A stretch of DNA of 64,000 nucleotides from Kitasatospora sp. GAS204B (GCF_029892155.1 NZ_JARZAG010000031.1:24208-88207); one strand, 5' to 3'. Positions 25,515 to 34,130 are shown, counted from the stretch's first letter. Translations and numbers: made by a program. The notes: a model not told the origin generated them from the letters alone.

Positions 25515-26384
25515 CTAGTCGAGGAAGAGTCCGCGCGCCGCGGCCGACTGCTCGATCGACTCCAGCCGGGCCTCGGCGCCCGGGAGTTCGTCGCACATGC
25601 TCTGCAGCAGCACCCGGCCGAGCACCATCGGCGCGCACGCGGTGTCGAAGACCAGGCCGGTGCCGACCTCGGCGGGCAGCAGCAGGTCGGAGAGCGCCGC
25701 GACCGGGGCGAAGGAGCTGTCGGCGACGGTGAGCACGGTCAGGCCGCAGTCACGGGCCACCGTCAGCGCGTCCATCAACTCGCGCGGGTAGCGCGGCAGG
25801 GCGAAGCAGAGCAGCGCACTGGCGCCGGCGGCGGCGGCCTGTTCGATCCGGTCGGCGAGCATCGAGCCGCCCTCGTCGAGCAGCCGGATGTCCGGGTGCA
25901 CCTTGGCGGCGAAGTAGGCGAAGCCGCGGGCCTGCGCGGAGGCGGCCCGCAGGCCGAGCACCGGCAGCGGGCGGGAGGCGGCCAGCAGCCGGGCGGCGCG
26001 GACGATCGGCTCGGGGTCGGCGAGCAGCTCGGCCAGCCGGCGCAGGTGGGCGATCTCGGCCAGCACGGCCTGCTGGTGCTCGTTGCGCACCACCTCGGAG
26101 GGCGACTCCGGCGGCGCGGCCGGCTCCCCCACCCCGAGGTCGCGCAGCCGCTTGCGCAGCGCCGGATAGCCGTCGTAGCCGAGCGCGACCGCGAACCGGG
26201 TGACCGAGGGCTGGCTGACTCCGGCCAGCTCGGCCACCTCGACGCTGGACAGGAACGGCGCCTCGGCGGCGTGCCGGACCAGGGCGTGCGCGATCCGGCG
26301 CTGGGTGGGGGTCAGGCGGTGGCCGTCGAAGAGCTCCAGCAGCCGGGCGGAGGGTGCCGGGGACGACTCGGTGTTGGTCCTCAT
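25515..26384 (-). CDS. MurR/RpiR family transcriptional regulator
   Basis: A 289-residue regulator. An N-terminal RpiR helix-turn-helix (LTPTQRRIAHALVRHAAEAP, then VEVAELAGVSQPSVTRFAVA) is followed by a SIS domain (about residues 115-255). The SIS part (ARLLAASRPLPVLGLRAASA, then DEGGSMLADRIEQAAAAGAS) normally binds phosphosugars, but RpiR proteins also control amino-acid and purine catabolism. AAAGGGA precedes the ATG. Its place between hutU and hutH makes it a candidate hut regulator, which is inference only. Confidence 0.9.
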   Translation of the reverse strand: MRTNTESSPAPSARLLELFDGHRLTPTQRRIAHALVRHAAEAPFLSSVEVAELAGVSQPSVTRFAVALGYDGYPALRKRLRDLGVGEPAAPPESPSEVVRNEHQQAVLAEIAHLRRLAELLADPEPIVRAARLLAASRPLPVLGLRAASAQARGFAYFAAKVHPDIRLLDEGGSMLADRIEQAAAAGASALLCFALPRYPRELMDALTVARDCGLTVLTVADSSFAPVAALSDLLLPAEVGTGLVFDTACAPMVLGRVLLQSMCDELPGAEARLESIEQSAAARGLFLD

Positions 26385-26551
26385 GGTGCGTCCCTTTCGA
26401 CGGGCTTCGACGTACTGTGCAGCAGGTGCGGCGCGGGGGCAATGGCGTCTCGTCCGCCGGGACGACCCGGGCTCAGGGTCACCCTGATTTCCCCCTGAGA
26501 GGCGCGGCGGCGGCTTTACCGGAGCCCGCCGCGGGCGCCACCCTGGGTGCC

Positions 26552-27004
26552 ATGGATCCTCGCCACGACAGTGGTCCCTCGGAGTTCCGGGCCGACCTCG
26601 ACGCCGCGCTGCAGACCCGCAAGGAGCTCGGTGCCGACTACGAGTCGGCGCTGGTCGACTCCTTCCTGTCCCGGGTCGACGCCCGGCTGGACGCCCGGGT
26701 CGAGCAGCGGGTCGCCGAGCGCCTCGCCGCCCTCGGGCCCGGTGGTTACGGGCCGCAGCGGCCCGACCGCCAGGACCGCCAGGAGCGCCGACGCGGCTGG
26801 GGCGGCGGCAGCAAGCTGCCGTTCCTCTCGCTGGTCTTCGCCGTCCCGCTGACCGCCATCGGCGCCAGTGCGGGGATCACCGGCATGCTCGCCACCTGGG
26901 TCGGCATCGTCGGCGTCAACTTCGCCGCCGCGTTCAACAACCGGCAGGAGCAGGAGCGCGAGGAGCGGCAGCGCCTGAGCGCCGCCCGTGGTGAGTGGGC
27001 CTGA
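26552..27004 (+). CDS. small membrane protein of unknown function
   Basis: A 150-residue protein. Residues 1-75 are charged and helical (RADLDAALQTRKELGADYES, then repeated DARLDARVEQRVAERL). Residues 90-135 form one or two membrane segments (FLSLVFAVPLTAIGASAGIT and LATWVGIVGVNFAAAF). The tail is a charged NRQEQEREERQR helix. This layout is common in actinobacterial conserved integral membrane proteins without known function. It diverges from the RpiR regulator and converges with hutH 24 bases away. Confidence 0.72.
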   Translation: MDPRHDSGPSEFRADLDAALQTRKELGADYESALVDSFLSRVDARLDARVEQRVAERLAALGPGGYGPQRPDRQDRQERRRGWGGGSKLPFLSLVFAVPLTAIGASAGITGMLATWVGIVGVNFAAAFNNRQEQEREERQRLSAARGEWA

Positions 27005-27028
27005 CCCCCACTCACCAGGGGCGGTGGG

Positions 27029-28609
27029 TCAGGCCAGCGGCCCGGTGACCTGCTCGACGGCCTTGACCAGCGCGCCGGAGGCGACCAGCGCCTCGGCCGC
27101 GTCCAGGTCGGGGGCCAGGAAGCGGTCCCGGCCCGCGCCGCCGACGCCGGCCTCGCGGGCGGCTGCGACCGCGGCCGCGGTGGCCGGGGCGAGCCGGGCG
27201 TTGCCGTCGACGGTGCGGATCTCCAGGGCGCGGGCCGAGGCGGTCAGCTCGACCGCGAGGATCCGGCCCAGGTTGTCCACGGCCTGGCGCAGCTTGCGGG
27301 CGGCGGACCAGCCCATCGAGACGTGGTCCTCCTGCATCGCCGAGGACGGGATCGAGTCCACCGAGGCGGGGACGGCGAGCCGCTTGTTCTCGCTGACCAG
27401 GGCGGCCTGGGTGTACTGAGCGATCATCAGACCGGAGTCCACGCCCGGGTCGTCGGCCAGGAAGGCCGGCAGGCCGTGCGAGCGGCTCTTGTCGAGCAGC
27501 CGGTCGGTGCGGCGCTCGGCGATCGAGCCGAGGTCGGCGGCGGCGATCGCCAGGAAGTCCAGCACGTAGGCGACCGGGGCGCCGTGGAAGTTGCCGTTGG
27601 ACTCCACCCGGCCGTCCGGCAGCACCACCGGGTTGTCGACCGAGGCGGCCAGCTCGCGCTCGGCGACGGTACGGGCGTGCGCCAGGGTGTCGCGGCCGGC
27701 GCCGGCCACCTGCGGGGCGCAGCGGATCGAGTAGGCGTCCTGGACTCGCGGCGCGTCGTCCTGGTGGTGCCCCGTCAGGCCGGAGCCCTGGAGGACGGCG
27801 AGCATGTTGGCGGCGCTCAGCGCCTGGCCCGGGTGCGGGCGGATCGGGCCGTGCAGCTCGGGGGCCAGCACCTTCTCGGTGCCGAGCAGCGCCTCCAGCG
27901 ACATGGCGGCGGTGATGTCGGCGGTGGTGAAGAGGCGGGAGAGGTCGGCGATGGCCATCACCAGCATGCCGAGCATGCCGTCGGTGCCGTTGATCAGCGC
28001 CAGGCCCTCCTTCTCCAGCAGCTCGACGGGCGTGATGCCGGCTGCGGCGAGCAGCTCGCCGGCCGAGTGCTCGGCGCCGTCCGGGCCGTAGGCGAGGCCC
28101 TCGCCCATCAGCACCAGCGCGCAGTGCGAGAGCGGGGCGAGGTCGCCGGAGCAGCCGAGCGAGCCGTACTCGCGCACCACGGGGGTGATGCCGGCGTTGA
28201 GGATCGCGGCCATCGTCTCGGCGACCAGCGGGCGCACCCCGGTGCGGCCGGAGGCCAGCGTCTTCATCCGCAGGAACATCAGCGCGCGGGTGACCTCGCG
28301 CTCGACCGCCGGGCCCATGCCGGCGGCGTGCGAGCGGACCAGCGAGCGCTGCAGCTGGGCCCGCAGCTCCGGGCTGATGTGGCGCACGGCCAGCGCGCCG
28401 AACCCGGTGGAGACCCCGTAGACCGGGCGCGGCTCGGCGGCCAGCGCATCGATCCTGGCGCGGGAGACGGCCATCTCGGCCAGCGCGTCCGGACCGATTT
28501 CGACCCGGGCGTTGCCACGTGCCACGGCGAGCACGTCTTCGGCGGTGACGTCGGCCTTGCCGACCTGAACGAGCGGCGCGTCGGCGGCCGGAGCACTGTG
28601 CATATCCAT
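27029..28609 (-). CDS. hutH: histidine ammonia-lyase HutH
   Basis: A 526-residue MIO-dependent lyase, deaminating histidine to urocanate. The MIO prosthetic group forms from the tripeptide in YGSLGCSGDLAPLSH; here it is Cys-Ser-Gly rather than the textbook Ala-Ser-Gly, a form I recall from other Streptomyces HALs. VYGVSTGFGALAVRHIS, NGTDGMLG, PHPGQ, QDAYSIRCAPQVAGAGRD and SSAMQEDHVSMGW are family signatures. I chose the ATG at 28609 (MDMHSAPAAD) because MDMH is the start in related proteins. No good RBS precedes it. It supplies urocanate for the hutU operon 4 kb away on the same strand. Confidence 0.96.
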   Translation of the reverse strand: MDMHSAPAADAPLVQVGKADVTAEDVLAVARGNARVEIGPDALAEMAVSRARIDALAAEPRPVYGVSTGFGALAVRHISPELRAQLQRSLVRSHAAGMGPAVEREVTRALMFLRMKTLASGRTGVRPLVAETMAAILNAGITPVVREYGSLGCSGDLAPLSHCALVLMGEGLAYGPDGAEHSAGELLAAAGITPVELLEKEGLALINGTDGMLGMLVMAIADLSRLFTTADITAAMSLEALLGTEKVLAPELHGPIRPHPGQALSAANMLAVLQGSGLTGHHQDDAPRVQDAYSIRCAPQVAGAGRDTLAHARTVAERELAASVDNPVVLPDGRVESNGNFHGAPVAYVLDFLAIAAADLGSIAERRTDRLLDKSRSHGLPAFLADDPGVDSGLMIAQYTQAALVSENKRLAVPASVDSIPSSAMQEDHVSMGWSAARKLRQAVDNLGRILAVELTASARALEIRTVDGNARLAPATAAAVAAAREAGVGGAGRDRFLAPDLDAAEALVASGALVKAVEQVTGPLA

Positions 28610-28626
28610 ATGCACTATCAGATCAG

Positions 28627-28635
28627 CTGAATGAA
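28627..28635. promoter_or_regulatory. hut-type motif upstream of hutH
   Basis: CTGAATGAA here (TTCATTCAG on the hutH coding strand) lies 18-26 bases before the hutH start, in an AT-rich patch. It matches exactly one arm of the palindrome upstream of hutU. The flanking bases (CTGATCTGATAG on the coding strand) give only a weak second arm. Confidence 0.4.
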
Positions 28636-28729
28636 GATATGACAACCGTGGGGGCATCCAAAAACCCGGATGCCTCATGCTGGTGGGTGACGGCGGGCAA
28701 GGGCACGGGCGCGAAGGGTGTGGGGCGGC

Positions 28730-29662
28730 ATGACACGGGCGACGGCACGGCGGCGGGTGGTCCGGCTGCGCGGCGCGGAGCGCTCCCCGCGCCCGGACGC
28801 GCTGGCGGCGGAGGAGCCGCTGGAGATCCGGATCGGCGGCGAGGCGCTGACCGTCACCATGCGCACCCCGGGCGACGACTTCGACCTGGTGGCCGGCTTC
28901 CTGGTCGGCGAGGGACTGCTGCACCGGCGCGACCAGCTGGCGGCGCTGCGGTACTGCGCGGGGACGGACGCTGACGGGCAGAACACCTACAACGTGGTCG
29001 ACGCCACCCTGCGCGGCGCCGACAGCCTCCCGCTCTCCGCGCACCGCAACCTGCTCACCACCAGCGCCTGCGGGCTGTGCGGGCGGGACACGGTGGACGC
29101 CGTCCGCACCCATGTGCGGTTCAAGCCCGCCGACGACCCGCTCACCGTCCGCCCCGAGCTGCTCTACCGGCTGCCCGACGCGCTGCGCGCCGCCCAGCGC
29201 ACCTTCGACTCGACCGGCGGGCTGCACGCCGCCGGCCTCTTCACGGCGGCCGGCGAGCTGCTCTGCGCCCGCGAGGACGTCGGGCGGCACAACGCGGTGG
29301 ACAAGGTGATCGGCTGGGCGCTGCGCGAGGACCGGCTGCCGCTCACCGGGCACCTGCTGCTGGTCAGCGGCCGGGCCTCGTTCGAGCTGACCCAGAAGGC
29401 GGCGCTGGCCGGGCTGCCGCTGCTGGCGGCGGTCTCGGCGCCCTCCTCGCTGGCCGCCGACCTCGCCGAGGAGCTGGGGCTGACCCTGGTCGGCTTCCTG
29501 CGCGGGGAGAGCGCGAACGTGTACACCCGGGCGGACCGGATCACGGGGGACGGGGGCGCCGCGGAGCAGATCAGCACGGAGCAGATCAGCGCGGACCGGA
29601 TCACCGCGGACCGGATCACCGCGGACTCGTCAGCCAAGTCGACCATCGACCACCGCACCTGA
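28730..29662 (+). CDS. fdhD: formate dehydrogenase accessory sulfurtransferase FdhD
   Basis: A 310-residue FdhD, which passes sulfur to the molybdenum cofactor of formate dehydrogenase. The essential Cys pair is in TTSACGLCGRDTVD. Other signatures are RTPGDDFDLVAGFLVGEGLL, STGGLHAAGLF, CAREDVGRHNAVDKVIGWAL and VSGRASFELTQKAALAG. FdhD normally ends soon after RGESANVYTR; here about 35 extra residues come from a 15-base tandem repeat. No formate dehydrogenase gene is in the window. It diverges from hutH. Formate released in the fifth hut step could be its indirect substrate link, which is speculative. Confidence 0.93.
   Translation: MTRATARRRVVRLRGAERSPRPDALAAEEPLEIRIGGEALTVTMRTPGDDFDLVAGFLVGEGLLHRRDQLAALRYCAGTDADGQNTYNVVDATLRGADSLPLSAHRNLLTTSACGLCGRDTVDAVRTHVRFKPADDPLTVRPELLYRLPDALRAAQRTFDSTGGLHAAGLFTAAGELLCAREDVGRHNAVDKVIGWALREDRLPLTGHLLLVSGRASFELTQKAALAGLPLLAAVSAPSSLAADLAEELGLTLVGFLRGESANVYTRADRITGDGGAAEQISTEQISADRITADRITADSSAKSTIDHRT
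29531..29628. repeat. 15-base tandem repeat at 3' end of fdhD
   Basis: From 29561 there are four-plus units of GCGGAGCAGATCAGC / GCGGACCGGATCACC type. One more copy lies at 29531-29545. They encode EQIS/DRITA pentapeptides appended to the FdhD C-terminus. Confidence 0.85.
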
Positions 29663-29669
29663 CGCCCCC

Positions 29670-31655
29670 TCACCCCGGCGGCGGCGAGGCCGGCCCCGAG
29701 AGCGCCACCGCGACCAGCGTCCGCAACGCCGCGGCGACCTGCCCCAGCGGCAGCGTGGCGTCGTCGGCGAAGAGCTCGACCAGCCAGCCGCCGGCCGGGT
29801 TGGCACCGCCCGCCGCCACCATGCCGCGGTAGCCGCCGACCACCAGCACCGCCTCCTCCGCCGCGTCGTTGCCCGGGGCGCCGGTCCGCAGCGCGAAGCT
29901 GCCACCGCCCACCGCGCGCCGGGTGAGCGGGTAGTGGTCGAGCTCGAAGATCGCGTCGGGTGCCTCGATCCGGGCCCGCAGGCTCTCCGCCCGGCGGGCC
30001 GCGCCCGGCGACAGGCCGCGCCCGGCCCGCGGGGTCGGGCCACTGGTCATCCGGTAGACCGCGTGCTGGGCGGTGTGCATCAGGCGCGAGCCCGGCGGCA
30101 CGTAGGAGATCCACCAGGCGACCGCGTCCAGCAGCCGGGTCGCCGTCTCCGCGACGGTGGCCAGCCGCCCCAGGGTGTCGGCCGGATGGTGCACCCGCGG
30201 CCCGTTCTCCTGGTCCAGCGCGGCCAGCACCACGGTGAGCAACTGCCCGGGGTCGGCGCTGTGCGCGGCGCCGCGGAACCGGCGGCGGTCCCCGTGCGGG
30301 CCACGCGCCACCCCGGCCGCGCGGCCGCGGGCGTCGGAGCTGCGGTGGTGCGGGTCGGCGGCGTCCGCGAGCAGCACCGTCGGGTCCGGCGTCAGACCGG
30401 GCCCGTGGCTGCGCCCGGCCACCACCGGGTGCGCGGCCCGGGCGGCCTTGGCCCGGTACTGGGCCGCGTCGGCGAGCCGGAAGAGCCGGTCGGAGGTGGT
30501 CACAGGGCCGATCGAGTCGCCGGTCGAGGCGATCCCGCAGGCCACCCCCTCCCCGTCGGCCAACTGCAGCGCCTTCGCGCACAGCTCCTCGGCCACCGCC
30601 ACCACCTCGTCCGCCTTCTGCCCCTGCGCCAGCAGACAGAACTCGTCCCCGCCGAGGCGGGCGGCCAGGGAGCCCGGCAGCTTGGCACCGGCCATCGAGA
30701 GCTGCCCGGCGAAACGTTCCAGCAGCCGGTCGCCCATCTCGTGGCCGTGCAGGTCGTTGATCCGCTTCAGCCCGTTGACGTCGCAGACCACCAGCGTGAC
30801 CACGGTGTTGTCCCGGTTGTGGTCGGCCAGCGCGCTCTCCAGCCGGGCGTCCACCGCGCGCCGGTTCGCCAGCCCGGTGAGCGGGTCGGTGAAGGCCAGC
30901 CGGCGCAGGTCGGCCAGCCGCTCGGTCTGCGCCAGGCCGGCCGAGATCTGGGCCGCCAGCAGGGTCGCGTACTGCGCGTCCGCCTCGGTGAAGAGCGGCA
31001 GTTCGGCGCCGCGGGCCAGGTAGAGCTCACCCCAGGCCTGCCCGTGCAGCACGATCGGCGCCACCAGGCAGCAGGTCCGCCCGCGCCGGCGCAGTCCGGC
31101 GGCGCGTTGCTGGCAGAACGCGCCGGCGCCCGGGTGCGCGTACCCGCCGTAGCCGGCGTGCTCGGCCGGGACCAGGTCCTCCGCCGTCTGCACCCAGGCC
31201 CTGGGCAGCCGCCCGGTGCTCCAGTGCTCATCCAGGTAGGTGACGATCTCCGGGAAGTCGGCCACCGGATACGACTCGTCCTCGGGGATCTCCTCCTCGC
31301 CGGCCGCCAGCTGACCGTGGTTGACCAGCACCCGCAGTCGCCCGGACTCGCGGTCCCAGACCGAGACGGCGGCCATGGTCGCCTCCAGCGCGCCGGTGGC
31401 CCGCACGGCGGCGGCCCGCACGGCCTCCAGCGCGCTCTGCGCGCCGGCCATGTCCTGGGCCAGCTCGACCACCGCCTGTAGCCGGCGGTCCAGGCCGATG
31501 GCCGTCACCTGGTCCAGCCGCTCGGCCCGCTCCTCGGCGTCCGCGCCGCTCCCGCTCCCCCGGTCGCCCCCGTCGCCGTGGGCGCCGCTCCGGTCGCCCC
31601 CGAGGCCGCCGGTGTCTCCCAGCTCCGCCATCACCTGCGCACCGCCCACGTTCAC
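29670..31655 (-). CDS. GAF-GGDEF diguanylate cyclase-type protein
   Basis: A 661-residue protein. Residues 1-45 are Gly/Asp-rich, about 55-245 form a GAF-like sensor region with HPGAGAFCQQRAAGLRRRG, and 250-430 form a GGDEF domain with AFTDPLTGLANRR and RLGGDEFCLLA (GGDEF at 335-339), so the active site is intact. The inhibitory RxxD site five residues upstream is absent (it reads LPGS), so product feedback should be weak. A C-terminal about 230-residue region is also alpha/beta and unrecognised. It resembles the streptomycete CdgE type. The start is GTG. It lies 130 bases downstream of the adenylate cyclase gene, so two second-messenger enzymes are adjacent. Confidence 0.88.
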   Translation of the reverse strand: MNVGGAQVMAELGDTGGLGGDRSGAHGDGGDRGSGSGADAEERAERLDQVTAIGLDRRLQAVVELAQDMAGAQSALEAVRAAAVRATGALEATMAAVSVWDRESGRLRVLVNHGQLAAGEEEIPEDESYPVADFPEIVTYLDEHWSTGRLPRAWVQTAEDLVPAEHAGYGGYAHPGAGAFCQQRAAGLRRRGRTCCLVAPIVLHGQAWGELYLARGAELPLFTEADAQYATLLAAQISAGLAQTERLADLRRLAFTDPLTGLANRRAVDARLESALADHNRDNTVVTLVVCDVNGLKRINDLHGHEMGDRLLERFAGQLSMAGAKLPGSLAARLGGDEFCLLAQGQKADEVVAVAEELCAKALQLADGEGVACGIASTGDSIGPVTTSDRLFRLADAAQYRAKAARAAHPVVAGRSHGPGLTPDPTVLLADAADPHHRSSDARGRAAGVARGPHGDRRRFRGAAHSADPGQLLTVVLAALDQENGPRVHHPADTLGRLATVAETATRLLDAVAWWISYVPPGSRLMHTAQHAVYRMTSGPTPRAGRGLSPGAARRAESLRARIEAPDAIFELDHYPLTRRAVGGGSFALRTGAPGNDAAEEAVLVVGGYRGMVAAGGANPAGGWLVELFADDATLPLGQVAAALRTLVAVALSGPASPPPG

Positions 31656-31785
31656 CCCTGCCGCTGAATCCGGTACTCCCGCGTTCGGGACCAGACTAGG
31701 AGGGATTGCCGAGGATATGCCCGGTTTACCGGAAATGCCCGGAATCCACGCGATTGAGCTGCTATCGTGCCGACTTTGCCCGGCG

Positions 31786-32958
31786 CTACCGTGCCGGCTT
31801 CGCCCGGCGGCTCAGCAGCCACGGCTCGACCAGCCCGAGCCCGCGCACCGGGCGGCGCCACATCGCCTGCAGCTGGAAGCGCGGCGCCCCCGCCGCGCCC
31901 GCCGCGCGACCCATCGAGCCCAGCGGCACCCCGGAGTGCGCCGCGAGCGCGTCCGCCAGCTGCGCCTGGGTACTGCCCGTCCCGTCCGCCGCGCCCTGCG
32001 CGGCCGCCCCGGCCTGCTCCAGCGCCGCCGCGAACTCCCCGTCGATCAGCACGGCGTCCCGCTGCGCGATCGAGGTGAGCCGGCTGGCCAGGTTGACGGT
32101 GGTGCCGAAGACGTCGCCCATCCGCGAGGTGACCGTGCCGAACGCCATGCCGACCCGCAGGGCCGGGATGTTCTCCTCGTCGGTCAGCGTCTCCACCAGG
32201 CTGAGCGCGATCTCGGCCGCGGTCACCGGGTCCTCGGAGACGAAGAGGATCTCGTCGCCCAGGGTCTTGATCAGCCGCCCGCCCTGACCGGCGATCAGGT
32301 CGGCGCAGGTGGACTCGAAGGTCTCCACCAGCTCGCCGAGCTCCTCCTCCTCCAATCGCCGGGACAGCCGGGTGAAGCCGACCAGGTCGGCGAAGCCCAC
32401 CGCGAGCCGGCCGCTGGTGATCTCGGTGTCCTCGGCCGCCTGCACCACCCGTCCGGTGACGGCGGCCAGCTGCCGGCGCCAGACGTAGATCAGGAACTGC
32501 TCCAGTTCCGGCAGCAGCAGCTCGACCAGCGGGTAGGCCACCTCGGCCCTGGTCAGCCCCGGTTCGGCGGCCTGGGTCAGGTTCTCCAGGAAGGTGTCCA
32601 TCTGCCAGCCGGCCAGCCGGGCGGTGGTCTGGCCGGTGGAGCGGGCCACCTGGATCGCCATCGACTCGTTGATCAGCCCGGACTCCACCAGACCGGCCAG
32701 CCGGCGCAGCGCGATCACGTCGCCGTCGTTGAGCGCCCGCTGCTGGCCGATGTCGGGGAAGCCCATCGCACGCCAGAACCGGGTGGCCAGCTCCATCGGC
32801 ACCTCGGCGGTGCGGGCCGCCTGATAGGGGGTGTACCGGCGCGGCGCCCCGAGGATCAGCTCCTCCAGGTCGAGCGCGACGGTGTGGTCCGCCTCGTCGG
32901 GGCCGTCACCGCCCCGCGCGATGTCGTCCGGCCCGAGCCCGCCGTCGTCCTCTGCCAC
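31786..32958 (-). CDS. cyaA: class III adenylate cyclase
   Basis: About 390 residues. The N-terminal about 180 residues are a helical regulatory region of the actinobacterial CyaA kind (YTPYQAARTAEVPMELATRF, then IGQQRALNDGDVIALRRLAG). The C-terminal class III cyclase domain has the metal-binding Asp in VGFADLVGFTRLSRR, LIKTLGDEILFVSED, and VGMAFGTVTSRMGDVFGTTV with NLASRL. It makes cAMP, which controls germination and development in streptomycetes. GTG at 32958 follows a GGGGA motif; another GTG at 32985 would add 9 residues. It is transcribed in the same direction as birA and the GGDEF gene. Confidence 0.92.
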   Translation of the reverse strand: MAEDDGGLGPDDIARGGDGPDEADHTVALDLEELILGAPRRYTPYQAARTAEVPMELATRFWRAMGFPDIGQQRALNDGDVIALRRLAGLVESGLINESMAIQVARSTGQTTARLAGWQMDTFLENLTQAAEPGLTRAEVAYPLVELLLPELEQFLIYVWRRQLAAVTGRVVQAAEDTEITSGRLAVGFADLVGFTRLSRRLEEEELGELVETFESTCADLIAGQGGRLIKTLGDEILFVSEDPVTAAEIALSLVETLTDEENIPALRVGMAFGTVTSRMGDVFGTTVNLASRLTSIAQRDAVLIDGEFAAALEQAGAAAQGAADGTGSTQAQLADALAAHSGVPLGSMGRAAGAAGAPRFQLQAMWRRPVRGLGLVEPWLLSRRAKPAR

Positions 32959-33138
32959 CGGTCCGTCCCCGTGCGGTCGCCGCACTTGCCGTTGAGTTCC
33001 CGTCCTTCGTGAGGCACTCCGCCGCCCGGGGACGTGGCGCGCCTCACACCGTTGCCAGGTGGAATGGTCGCACGGAATTCGCCGATCCGGGGCATCCGGA
33101 CCTGACGAACCCGCGTCGCGACGCCGTCGAACCGGTGC

Positions 33139-34035
33139 TCAGCCGGTGCGCGGCTGGGGTCGCAGATGCACCACGTCGCCCGCGCCGACCGACTGCCGCG
33201 CGCCGTCCACGCCGCGCACCACCAGGCGCCCGTCGGCGTCCAGCGCGACCGCCTCGCCGCGCAGTTCACGCTCCCCGGGCAGTTGCACCACGACCTGGCG
33301 CCCCAGCGTGGTGCAGCGCCGGGTGTAGGCCGCCAGCAGCCCGCTGGTCTGCGGGTCGCCGGCCGCCGCCTGCCACTCGCCGTACAGCTCGGCGAACTCG
33401 CGCAGCAGCGCGCGCAGCAGGGTGGTGCGGTCGGTGACCTCGGCGCCGACCAGCGCGAGCGAGGTGGCGGTGGGCACCGGCAGCTCCTCCTCGCGCAGCG
33501 ACACGTTCAGCCCCAGGCCCGCGACCACGGCCTCGCCGGTCAGCTCGGTGAGGATGCCGCCGATCTTGCGCTCCTCACCCGCGTGCTCGACCTGTAGGTC
33601 GTTGGGCCACTTCAGGCCGACCTCCACCCCGGCCACCCGGTGCAGCGTGGCGGCCGCCGAGACGCCGACCAGGATCGGCAGCCAGCCCAGCCGCTCGCGC
33701 GGCACGGAGGGACGCAGCAGCAGCGACAGGAAGAGGCCGGACCGGGCCGGGGCGCTCCACCTGCGGTCCAGCCGGCCGCGCCCGGCGTTCTGCCGCTCGG
33801 CGATCAGCACCGCGCCCTCGGCGGCGCCGTCCCTGGCCCGGGCGGTCAGGTCGCTGTTGGTGGAGCCGGTCTCCTCGACCACGTCGAGCGCGGTCCACAG
33901 GCCACCGGGCAGCAGCAGGTCGTGGCGCAGCACGGCGGCGTCCAGCGGCGGGCGGTCGAGGTCGGTCCAGGGTGACGGGCCGTCGTGGCCGAAACCACGC
34001 AGTCCGCTGCGGCGGGGACGATCTGGCTCGGTCAT
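33139..34035 (-). CDS. birA: biotin--[acetyl-CoA-carboxylase] ligase
   Basis: A 298-residue biotin protein ligase without the N-terminal repressor helix-turn-helix, so a group I enzyme. The catalytic domain has VEETGSTNSDLTARARDG, QNAGRGRLDRRWSAPARSGL (adenylate-binding GRGRxxR loop), LKWPNDLQVE and KIGGILTEL with GLGLNVS. The C-terminal SH3-like cap ends near GAGDVVHLRP. It attaches biotin to the carrier lysine of the carboxylase alpha subunit encoded at 37893-39668, and is divergent to the beta-subunit gene. Confidence 0.94.
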   Translation of the reverse strand: MTEPDRPRRSGLRGFGHDGPSPWTDLDRPPLDAAVLRHDLLLPGGLWTALDVVEETGSTNSDLTARARDGAAEGAVLIAERQNAGRGRLDRRWSAPARSGLFLSLLLRPSVPRERLGWLPILVGVSAAATLHRVAGVEVGLKWPNDLQVEHAGEERKIGGILTELTGEAVVAGLGLNVSLREEELPVPTATSLALVGAEVTDRTTLLRALLREFAELYGEWQAAAGDPQTSGLLAAYTRRCTTLGRQVVVQLPGERELRGEAVALDADGRLVVRGVDGARQSVGAGDVVHLRPQPRTG

Positions 34036-34101
34036 GGCCCTAGCGTATGGGGGGCGAACGGGCCGGCCCCAGGCCGACCCATCGTCCCGCAGAAACGCTG
34101 A

Positions 34102-34130
34102 TTAACACACTGTGTCGCTGGCCATAACGC
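34102..34130 (+). promoter_or_regulatory. possible promoter of carboxylase beta-subunit gene
   Basis: TTAACA (34102-34107) and TAACGC (34125-34130) are spaced by 17 bases in the divergent birA/beta-subunit region. The -10 fits TAnnnT poorly at its last base, so this is a moderate candidate. It would give an about 100-base leader. Confidence 0.35.
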
